Origin: Monosiga brevicollis MX1
Lineage: Eukaryota; Opisthokonta; Choanoflagellata; Craspedida; Salpingoecidae
Direction of reading: 5' to 3'
NCBI RefSeq assembly: GCF_000002865.3
Contig: NW_001865080.1
Location: 196,983 to 260,982 of the forward strand
Length of the DNA stretch: 64,000 nt
Shown here: in pieces, positions 12,509 through 22,765 of the stretch
Position numbering within the stretch: position 1 is the stretch's first letter
How the letters are laid out: each line of letters starts with the position of its first letter
The notes under the pieces: model-generated
What the model was told of the DNA's origin: nothing
Database searches by the model: none
What the model saw: only the letters and a program-made list of their open reading frames with translations
Made by a program: the position numbers and the translations under genes

Positions 12509-12838
12509 TTACTCTTCGTGATGGCGGAGCTTAAAGCGGTAGCCCTTCCTCTCGTACGCCAAGACCACGGCCTCGGCGATCAGACTGCTTCGCGGAGTAA
12601 AGATGTGGCAAATGTCCCAGTCCGCCATTGCACCCGGTATCTCGGCGATCGCCGCAGCCACATCTTGCACGCGATAAGACCCCGGATCTAGGTAGTCAAT
12701 CTGCCAGTCTTCTGAAGGTTCGGGATCATCGGGAAACTGGAAAAAGCGAATCCGTTCCAGGGGCAGTATGTGCTGGTAGCGAGTCAGTGATTCTGAATGC
12801 ACGCTTCTGGCACGAGCAAAGCCGACATCGCGATACAT
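12509..12838 (-). CDS. Small hypothetical protein, 109 aa
   Basis: Single open frame with ATG at 12838 and stop at 12509-12511. The composition is protein-like: charged and aromatic residues spread evenly, no low complexity, a predicted helix in ...QDVAAAIAEIPGAM... and a basic tail. No domain is recognised. It is divergent to the gene starting at 13129, sharing a ~290-base intergenic region. It could be a stand-alone small gene or the last exon of something larger. Confidence 0.4.
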   Translation of the reverse strand: MYRDVGFARARSVHSESLTRYQHILPLERIRFFQFPDDPEPSEDWQIDYLDPGSYRVQDVAAAIAEIPGAMADWDICHIFTPRSSLIAEAVVLAYERKGYRFKLRHHEE

Positions 12839-13071
12839 CTTGAGCTGACTTCACTGCCTCCAACACGGAAATAAATGCTTTTGTGACGGGACTACCAAGC
12901 AAACGTGCAAGCAATTTCTTCTGGTTCCCTTGTGTTGCTTGTGTGATTGTGAGTCCGAAGTTTTCGAGGCACTGACCGCACGCACACTGGGTGGGTACGC
13001 TGGGAAAGGGCAGCGGTATTGGTGCGTTGGCGTGGTGTTGCTGGTGATTGTGGGGAGCTGTTTGGTGGGAC

Positions 13072-13108
<37 letters not shown>

Positions 13109-13128
13109 TTCGTGAATACCTTGGGACC

Positions 13129-14394
13129 ATGTCGTACGCACCTTATGGTGCTTTTGATCGGGCGGGCCGCGATCGCTCCGCTGCGTCGCGTCCGCCATCA
13201 GGGCAGCAGGCCCCCGCTGAAGATGCCTCAAGTTTCGCCTTTCAAAAGTTTCCACCCAAACCATTTCGGCAGACTGCGTACGCGCGCCGGCCAGAGACAC
13301 GCCAAGTGACGCTGGGCTGCAAACCGGACCAGCATCGCTTTGTTCTAACAAAGCCGACACCACCACAGCGCCTTCGATTGAGCATCAGGTCACAGGTGCG
13401 ACAAGAAGCTTTGGCGAACCATCAAGATATCCCACCCGAGCCAGTCCTGCTGGTTTGCAATGGCAATGAAATTACAGCAGACACTGTCACCGTGGACCAA
13501 CCCACTGTGAAGTGTTGCCTCTGTCGCAATTCAACTCCTTGGGCCATCCTCAAGCTGGGCGACATTGTGAACCTGTGTGCCCGATATCCCGATAAGCGCT
13601 GGCTTCACCGTTGGCTCAAAAAACTGTACCCCGCTGAACGCGAACGGCTATCTGCACGCGCTCGTCGCAATGGCCATCGGCTCAGCGATGCGCTGGACCC
13701 TGCTGCTACTGCCTTGGAGCGGGCCAAACAGCTGATTGATCAGCCCCAGCCTTCTTCAGCATCGACGTCACGACGAACCTCCACCCCTAGCAGCCCGAGC
13801 TCATACGCTCATGCGAGGGTCGAAGCGCCTCTCTCGGCCAAAGGCGTGCGTGAACGCCGCTCATCCAGTGGGCAAGCTGCTATACAACGGAGCACAGCCC
13901 GGGCTCAATCATCTTCAAGCCCCATGCTGCGCTCAACTGATCATGCTCAAGGCTTGCGCCTTTCCAGTGACCTAGCAGCCACATCGCGTATCTACACCCC
14001 TTCAACGCCCACACCATGGTTTTCAGCTCACAGCTCCGTGTCGCGGTCGATGCCCGCCAGCCGCCGGATGAGTACCCCTCTGTCTTCTGTTCAGAGCTCC
14101 GTGACAGAGAGCCCGCGATCTTCAATGTTCATGCCGCAATGGTCATCGGCCTCTTCCGCCGCTGCACCTTCTTTGGCTGCCTCCCAAGACCAAGAGCGCA
14201 TTGCTCAACTTGAGAGAAGTCTGCAGGAAGCCCAAGTTTTGATCGCGGAACAGCAAAGCGAGCTGCACCGACATCACCGTGGTCCGTCACCCTCACCACC
14301 CACCTTCTCAGCCTATCCCGATGCCGTGAGTGCACAGGCGGCTGCACTAAGGTTCTACAAGCAGGCGCAAGAGCGCCGGCTTCTTGACGACTAG
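13129..14394 (+). CDS. Ser-rich hypothetical protein with C-terminal coiled coil, 421 aa
   Basis: One uninterrupted exon starting at ATG 13129. The frame is open further upstream only through a (TG)n tract, so this ATG is preferred. Residues 1-110 are basic and Pro-rich. Residues 105-200 look globular, with Cys-Cys-x2-Cys and a Trp-Leu-His-Arg-Trp-Leu-Lys-Lys block. Residues 210-350 are Ser/Thr/Pro-rich and probably disordered. About 355-385 predicts a short coiled coil, and the end is acidic. No family is recognised. A possible mRNA or cytoskeleton adaptor would be speculation. Confidence 0.6.
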   Translation: MSYAPYGAFDRAGRDRSAASRPPSGQQAPAEDASSFAFQKFPPKPFRQTAYARRPETRQVTLGCKPDQHRFVLTKPTPPQRLRLSIRSQVRQEALANHQDIPPEPVLLVCNGNEITADTVTVDQPTVKCCLCRNSTPWAILKLGDIVNLCARYPDKRWLHRWLKKLYPAERERLSARARRNGHRLSDALDPAATALERAKQLIDQPQPSSASTSRRTSTPSSPSSYAHARVEAPLSAKGVRERRSSSGQAAIQRSTARAQSSSSPMLRSTDHAQGLRLSSDLAATSRIYTPSTPTPWFSAHSSVSRSMPASRRMSTPLSSVQSSVTESPRSSMFMPQWSSASSAAAPSLAASQDQERIAQLERSLQEAQVLIAEQQSELHRHHRGPSPSPPTFSAYPDAVSAQAAALRFYKQAQERRLLDD

Positions 14395-14833
14395 GACCTT
14401 TGTGCCCTCGGTTGGCGGGTGAAAGTAAAAATTTACATCCTCTTGGATGGTACGTGCCAGTACGGTTGAGGCAAGGCCAGGTGCTCGAGTCTTTGGTGCA
14501 TGCGTGAGCTTGTGCGTCGATTTTTCCGTCTCAAAATTAAACAAATCAAAACCGCAGACAAACCCACACCCCATCCAAAAGGTCAAGATCACGACAGCCT
14601 TGCATAGTCAAGCCTGGTGCGTATACAAAAACGGTCAGCCCACAAAATTGCAGTAACACGCGGTATGAACAACAGGAGAAAGAAAAAAAAGAAGAAGAAA
14701 GGTGCAACCAAAAAGAAGAAGGAACGCAGGTCGGCAAATCTAGTCTTGACTTTGGGAAAAAAAAGAAGAAGAAGAAGAAGAAAAAGAAGAAGAAGAGGAA
14801 GAAGAGGAAGCAAAACGTGGGGCAGACAGGCGT
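14395..14833. other. Convergent 3' intergenic region with AAG-rich tract
   Basis: Between convergent genes. Contains GAA/AAG trinucleotide-rich sequence (about 14680-14820). The Lys/Arg-rich open frame across it is a composition artefact. Confidence 0.6.
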
Positions 14834-16844
14834 CTATGCCTGGGGCACGGGAAGCTCGTTCACGTAAGGCATCTTGCCGTCCCAAACAGCCCAGTCGCAG
14901 TTGGCCTCAACGCCGAGGTTGTTGGTACCGCGGATCAGGTAGAACCAGTTGGTATCGGCCCAGTAGGTGCCCCACGAGTTGCGAATGATCCAGTACGGGA
15001 CGTTGTTCTCCACGCCCCAGCCGGCAATCTCGATCTCGTGGTCAAGGCTGACATCGCCAGTAGTATCGTTGAAGATGCCCTGACCATTCCAAGTCTCCAG
15101 CGCGGGGGGAACGGCAATAGTGCCAGCGATGGGGCCACGTGCGTAGATCTCAGCCATCATGTTGTGCTCGCCGGCCACCTGACCGTACTCAGCAATGTGC
15201 AGCTTTGGGGGATCAGAGATGGCGGTGCAGGTGCCGGTCTCAGGGGAGCACGTCTTGCACGTGTTGGCCGCATTGCAGACCTCGTCCTTGGCCAGGTAGT
15301 TGGTGCAAGTCTCATCGGGGATACCGTTCTCGTAGATCCAGTTGTGAGCAGCGGTGGGATCACCACCTTCGCAGCCATGGGTCTCGTTGGCGGTCACGCA
15401 GTTGACCAAGACCTGCACGGAGGGCTGAATATCGGGGAAAGCTCCCTTGCGGAGCAGCTTGATGCGATCGGCCAGAGCCGAGGTGGTGCCGTGCGCCCAG
15501 CAGCTGCCGCAGTACTGGGGGATGTGCTGGTTGCGGTTGGCGGTGGTGTAGTCCATGCCGTTGATGTTGCGGGGATCGTACGTCTCGGGCAAGTCCTCGG
15601 GCGTGAGGTAGGTATGGGGCAGGGGGGAGACAACGTGGCTGGACTTGACGTTGTGGCGCACGGCCTTGCCCTTGGTGGCGGGGTCAAAGAGGGAGCCTTC
15701 GGCGAATTGGTGCGAGGTGAAAGCAGGCATGTCGACGGTGCGGTGCATGAAGAGGCGGCCAGCGGCGCGGGCCTCAAGTTCAGCGGTAATCTCAGCACCA
15801 AGGTTGATGTAAGGCTCCATGGCGGAGACGTTCTTGTGGAAGGCCGGGACGGCAAACGCAGGCTGGGAGTTGATGGCGAGGTTGTTCTCGTGCATGTTGA
15901 TGCGGAAGAAGCCCTCCTCACCAAAATAGGTACCCCACTAGAGCAAGCCAGACAAGGCAAACGATGAGTGGGCGCAAGCTGGGTACAGGCAAAGCCTTGT
16001 GGCCTGAAAGGTGGCTTACGCTGTTGCGCACGACCCAGTACTCAGTGCCATCCTCGACACCCCAGCCGACGATGGAGATCTCGTGGTTAGGTACGGGGAG
16101 AATCTTCTCCTCACTGAAGATGCCATGGGTGTAGGCCTCGAGCTTGTCAGTGGCATCAATGCCAGCCACAATGGGACCGCGGGCGTAAATCTAGCAGCCA
16201 AATCCAGACGGTGAGAATGCACGGCTACCGAGCTTGTGGTTTAAGAGAGGGGGCTTGAAAGCAGACGGTGTCACGGGCGCAGGCGTACCTCGGCCTTCAT
16301 CTGATCCACACCCACGAGGTTGCCAAACTCGGCCACGTAGTAGAGGGTGTAGTTGGTGATGGGGCTGCAACCCTTGTTAGGGTCGCACGTTTCGCAGATG
16401 CCCATGGCGGTGCATTCGCCATCGCGGGCTTCATAGTTCTAAAAGCGGGCCAACAGGTGCAAACGAGTGAGGGGCACGGTTTGACCGAGTGTCAAGGCCG
16501 AGTGTCAAGGTTACGGTTGAAGAAAACAAACCTGGCAAGTCTCATCGGGCACGCCGTTACGATGGATGTGCTCAAAAACGGGACCTATCAAAGCATAAAG
16601 GTGAGGTAGGTTGACGAAGATGAGACCCATTGGAGCGGGACATAATCATGAAGAAGCGGGCAGGGGGACGCACCAGCATTGCCGCCCTCGCAGCTCACGC
16701 CGGCGTTGCAGTTGAGGAGAACCTGAGACAATCACATAAAATCAGCCGGGCCAGGTGATTGACAAGGGGGTGAGCTCAAGCGATGACCTGAAGAAATGCC
16801 AACGGAAATCAACCCCCACGAGCTCTCCAAAGAAGGGAAAAGAA

Positions 16845-16889
<45 letters not shown>

Positions 16890-17241
16890 GGACCTGGGGG
16901 GCAAGGTTGATTTCGGGCCAGGCCTTGCGGCGGAGGATGGCCATGCGGTCATTCAGAGAAGAAGTGGTGGCAAAGGCAACACAGCTGCCGCAGTACTCGG
17001 GAATGTGCTGGTTGCGGCTGCGAGTCAGGTAGTTGACGCCAGAGACGTTGGCCCAGGAGAAGGTTGTGGGGAGGTCCTCGACGTTGATGTACTCGTGGGG
17101 GCGGGGGGCGCTGATGCGCTCACCCTCGGGGAAAACAAGCTGGCTGTCGCGGCACATGCCTCGCAGCGGCTTGGCCGACGCCAACGCGACGGCCAAGCCC
17201 AAAAGGGCCAAGCCCAAAAGGGCCAAGCTCAAAACCTGCAT
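14834..17241 (-). CDS. Tandem (two-domain) cathepsin Z/X-like papain-family protease, 624 aa
   Basis: Six exons (16894-17241, 16674-16722, 16532-16584, 16289-16438, 16020-16190, 14834-15937) sum to 1875 bases in frame. Residues 1-20 are a signal peptide. Domain 1 (about 35-265) and domain 2 (about 350-610) each have the cathepsin Z signature around Asn-Gln-His-Ile-Pro-x-Tyr-Cys-Gly-Ser-Cys, a catalytic His in (N/D)HE(I)xI(V/A)GWG, and Asn-Ser-Trp-Gly. Domain 2 is canonical (PQYCGSCWAH). In domain 1 the position equivalent to the oxyanion Gln is Glu and the residue after the catalytic Cys is Val instead of Trp. The last exon reads straight from the end of domain 1 into domain 2, so fusion does not depend on a guessed splice. 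Expected in lysosome/phagosome or secreted. Confidence 0.85.
16846..16888. repeat. Poly-A run (poly-T in the intron of the cathepsin gene)
   Basis: About 43 consecutive A bases on the plus strand, lying directly behind the donor of the first intron of the cathepsin gene, so the intron begins GTCCG followed by a long U tract. Confidence 0.95.
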
Positions 17242-18537
<1,296 letters not shown>

Positions 18538-20198
18538 TCAGGCAGAGCGAGGCACGTCGTTGCCAAGAGCCGCGGAATCCTCGGCGAAATCGTCATCCTC
18601 ATCGGCAAACGTGTCCAGGAGTGAGATGCACGGGTCGGTGAGACGATACTCATGATGTAACGAGTCGGCAAATTCGGGCACGGCACTGGCGGTGGACGGG
18701 GGTAGCATGAGAGACAAGAGCATGGGCTCGTCTTGCTCATGATAGGATGGATCCATGCTCAGGCGATTGGACCGCAGAGGGTCGCGCAGTGGCGACTCGA
18801 GCGGGGTGGCAGCCAGTATCCGATCGGGTACAGAGCGGAGAGTGCTGGGTCGCGGTTTGGGGCGTTTCCGGGCCGCTTGACTTCGCGAGTCGACTGTCGA
18901 GGCAGTGGTCGAGCTGGCCGCAAGCTGCGAACTTGGGCTGTGAGACCGCACGACATTGGTGGAGCTGCAAGCTTGGTCCAAGCTTGGTGCCATAAAACTC
19001 AGGGGATTGGTGACGAGGTCCGGGTCTGCGGCGTGGAGATCACTGAGGGAAGGTTGCGTTTGGCTCAACAGCGACACGGCCACCTGTCCGGGGCCTTGGA
19101 TCTGGAGTGTAAACTGGCTGGTCGATGGGTTGGGAGTCGGGACCGCTGACAGACAATGACAAAGGCATGGTACGGTGAGCCACCACTGGCAAGCGGCCGA
19201 ACATAGGGGAGAACCTCCGACCTGGTGCCAGACTGGGTCAAGGAGCCGTCACTTACTCATTGTGCTTCCCGGTGGAGCTTGAACGATAAAGACGGTGCGA
19301 TCACGAACAGTGGCCAGAGTAGCCATGTCACTTTTGGCAACATGGGCCAAGGATTGTCGTTTGCTGAGAAGTTGACGCATGCTGGCTGCCGAGGTGGAAT
19401 GCAGCAGTTTGAGCCTTTCAATCTGATCGTCCAAGGACTTGAGTTCATCCTGGCACAGCGTCAAGAACCGATGGGTGATGAGCGAAACGAGAGCGAGCTA
19501 AACTTGGAGCCGTGGGGGCGAGCCTTGGCACACCTCGCGGTTTTCCTGCACGCGCTGGCCTTCGGGAGAGGTGGCATCGGGGACCCATTCCAGTACTTCA
19601 TCGTTGCGGGTTCGGCGACGAATGAGACCCAATTCTGCACAGGCACGCGGTCAACCACACGACACGAGCATGAGTATGCAAGTCACAGCCGGCAAGTAAG
19701 AAAGAACAAGCACGCATGCTTTGAGACGGAGCATCTGCCTTCGCCGGCAGGAAGTGGCTGAAGCGGCCCGGCACCAACACAACAGAAATTGAACCCTCAT
19801 GGCGAGCGGGCCGAACCTTGGAGGGCGTCAGCGACGGGGGCGGGGTAGTTGTCATTGGGCTGGAGGAGGCCTTGGTCCGAGGTGCGAAGGGCCTGGAGCA
19901 AGCTGATGGTTTGTTCAAAGAGGGGGGCGCCCGGGCCCAACAGGGGTGAGTCAGGGTGGGTATCGGCATCCTCGATGTCGCTGTCATCCTGCGGCTGGGT
20001 GGACGTGTTGTTGGAGGTGTCGAGCTGGAGTTGAACAGCCGCGGAAGCGCCACGACGAGCGCGTTTAGGCATGGGCTGCGAATGATGCACGCGGCGCTCC
20101 GGAGTGGTGGCCAGACGGTCTTCGGGAAAGACGGGCTGCGAGCTGTCAATCTCGAGCATTTTGGCGGCTGCGGCGGGGGGGCCGCTGCTGTGACTCAT
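18538..20198 (-). CDS. E2F-family transcription factor-like protein with shortened DNA-binding region, 427 aa
   Basis: Four exons (19817-20198, 19534-19634, 19257-19449, 18538-19145; 1284 bases) stay in frame. A basic PKRARR patch lies at about residue 35. Residues ~95-145 resemble the two ends of the E2F winged helix: a LLQALRTSDQG segment, then ELGLIRRRTRNDEVLEW, similar to the usual GLIxKKSKNxIQW. Residues 160-270 match the E2F coiled-coil/marked-box dimerisation domain: a heptad helix, then ATVRDRTVFIVQAPPGS and a Q-F-x-L-x-I-Q-G-P beta segment. The C-terminus is acidic with Leu/Phe clusters, as in the RB-binding transactivation region. The RRxYDI recognition helix expected in a DP/E2F DNA-binding domain is not found in any exon. 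The start is the ATG at 20198. Confidence 0.65.
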
Positions 20199-21275
20199 GG
20201 AGCATTGAGTCAAATATGTCGCTGAGACGTGGGGGAGGTTCCCGGCGAAGGCAACGGAGAGCTTGAAGGAGGAAGGGCTCTTCTTCTCTTTGTTGAAAAG
20301 AGTTGGAGTGGGAAGACGGAGCGGGAGCGAGCGGGGGCGAAAGGGAGAGGAGGCAGAGGGAAGCAGGATGAAGCTTGGTGAAGAGGCCTGGACCACGAGG
20401 CAAGGGTGGCGCTGTCGCTTGGTGCACCCTGGGTCGGGTCCGTGCTTGTAGGCGAGGGCAGTGACAGTGGCGAAGGGCGAGCGTTTGTTGTGGCAATGAG
20501 AAACTGGCAGCGCGTGGCGAATCGGATCAAATCGACCACCCGACAATCACCGATACCAGAGCATTTGAATAGCAAGCCAGCACCCCGACCGCGAGTTCTC
20601 AGTCGGCTGGTGAGGCGTCACTAAGCTGCGCGACGTCTTGACCCATCAAAGATGACAAGCACGCACACACAGAGAGAGAGAGAGAGAGAGACATACACAC
20701 GCATACACGCATACACACACGATTTGATTTGATCTGATCGGCGCGCGCGCTCTCACACAAAAGAAAAAAAGAAAGTGAGAGAGAGAGAGAGAGAGAGTGT
20801 GTGTGTGTGTGCGTGTTTCTAGAGCTGCCTACGAAAAAAAGGCGCTGGGACGCAGCGTCTTTGTCTGAATATATCACGAAAAGCAGGCGGCGGGGGTGGC
20901 AGGGTTGAGATGTGGGCTAGAGGGGAGGGTGATGGTGGGTGACGGCAGCGCGAGCGGGGTGCGGGCGGCAGCGACGTGGGAGCTGGAGCGGCATCTACGA
21001 CCACTGCTCGGCGCCAGCGCGCTTTCCTCAGCGCGTTGAAGTTTGCCGCCAAAACCACACCTTACTGCGCGTTGTGTGTGCTGTTTGTGTTGGGTTTATC
21101 ACACTTGTGCGATCCTGGGCTTGTCTTGCACAGGCAATTATCCAAAGGTGACTTTTACGGCTGAAACTATTGTCCAAAACAACCTTGTAATTTGTCTGAC
21201 AAATCCAATGTCCCATTAACCAAGTAGACGAAGGTGTAAAGTGTAGTCAGATCTACACTTTAAAAATGTGCATTG

Positions 21276-21307
<32 letters not shown>

Positions 21308-22765
21308 AAGCGTTTCGACGCTGCTGCGGGCAGAGAGAGTGGCGGTGGCGGTGGCGTGGTGATGGTGGTGGTGGTTCAGGGAGGGAGGGGGAGGCTCTTT
21401 TGATTCGGTACCTGGTCTTCAGCTTGTGCAGGAACAAGAGGGCTGGCAGAGAGGTGGAGGGTTTCCCTGACTGGGTGCTGGATTGAAGTTGATTGCTGCT
21501 ATGGGGATAGGCTCTACAGACACTCTCCTCTGGACAGCTTGATACGGCGTGTCGACTGGAATCATGGTGTCCATTTGTACAAGTAGAGGTGACAGAGTCA
21601 TGATGTCGGCCAAAGTTGTTCCTCGCGAGCCTCGTTGGAGAGAGGACGGATAAACTCACTTGAGACACAAGCAAGAGGAGAGAAGAAAAAGCGCAGGGCC
21701 AGTAGGAGCGCGCGAGGGGAGAAAGTGTCTGTGAGTGAGCTGAGCGAGAGCTCCGAGAGTTCTAAGAACGACAGAGCATGCACACACGCGAGGTACGTCG
21801 GCGCACAAAGTACAGCACACTGAGATCAGCACCGAGATCAGCACACCGAGATCAGCACACCAAGATCAGCACACACAGCACACGGAGGTCAGCACACAGA
21901 ACGCAGCACACACATAGCACACGAAGATCAGCACACAGTGTGCAGCACACACATAGCACACGGAGATCAGCACACAGTGTGCAACACACACGAGCACACA
22001 CACACACACGTTCAATAATTCGGACTGGACAGAAACACACACACACATGTGCACGCGACTTTTTTATTTATTTTTAATTTTTCAAACCCCCTTTTTGTTT
22101 TATTTTTTATGTTTTTTTTGCGGTGCGCGAGTCGACGCGAGGTGGTTTGCCGGTCAGTGGTTTTGATTGATATGATTGATCGACTGGACTCGAGTGGGGT
22201 TGAATGGCGAGGTGGATGGGGGGAGGGTTGGCTCTGTTGAGGGGCTTGCATTTGGGCTGATGCCGGGCAAAGGTTTGTAGAGGGTGGTGTGGATTTGTGG
22301 AGCCGACGCATCAATTGGATCAACGAGGGGCGGACTCGGCTGGGCTCCGCAGGGCAAGGTTGGTGGTTGAAGCGGCGTGTGCCTCGGCGGGCAGTTCCCA
22401 ATCTGAAAGGGTTATTTGCTCGCTCCCTGTTGATACCTTGTTCAATGGCCCTCTTTCTTCCCTGTTGGGGGAGGGTTTCGGCTTGACCTGGTGCGATCAA
22501 GACGATCAGAGATAACGCTCGCCTCTCGATATTTTGCCTTAGCCCTTTTTTATTCCAAGCAGTCTTCAAAGCATCGTTGTGTGCGAAAAGATCAGGCTAG
22601 TGTGCGTTGTCATACCCCTCTTATCCGTCTTGGTGGACATCAAACGACACCCGGTACCTGTGCTGCTCTCTCCTCACGGCAATCCACTCTTTTTTTTTTT
22701 TTTTCTCGCTGTTGCAGAGCTTGGTTTGGTGAACGCAACTGCTCTCGACTGTCGTAACCGCCAAC
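20199..22765. other. 2.5-kb region of promoters and repeats, no convincing gene
   Basis: Holds the upstream region of the E2F-like gene and, at its right end, that of the SAM/SH2 adaptor. GA/CA dinucleotide tracts lie at 20660-20720 and 20775-20815, (TG)n at 21278-21304, a 12-20-base minisatellite at 21822-21990, and T-rich sequence at 22055-22120. Open frames of 60-180 codons occur on both strands but are Pro/Ser or His/Thr-rich with no domain. A small gene at 20900-21700 cannot be excluded. Confidence 0.5.
21822..21995. repeat. AGATCAGCACAC minisatellite
   Basis: Seven to nine imperfect copies of a unit around GAGATCAGCACAC(C/A), some expanded with AGTGTGCAGCACACACATAGCACACG. Copies diverge by single bases. 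It is transcribed on neither strand as far as can be seen. Confidence 0.85.

Noticed and set aside
14617-14988. 123-codon Lys/Arg-rich plus-strand frame
   Set aside because: Produced by an AAG-rich tract, and it overlaps the cathepsin coding exon on the other strand.
15038-15967. 309-codon plus-strand frame rich in Gly, Val and His
   Set aside because: Antisense of the cathepsin exon; a GC-rich codon bias on one strand opens the opposite frame.
21780-22000. Short direct repeats that might suggest a CRISPR array
   Set aside because: Repeats are adjacent and imperfect without unique spacers, in a eukaryotic intron-rich genome; this is a minisatellite.
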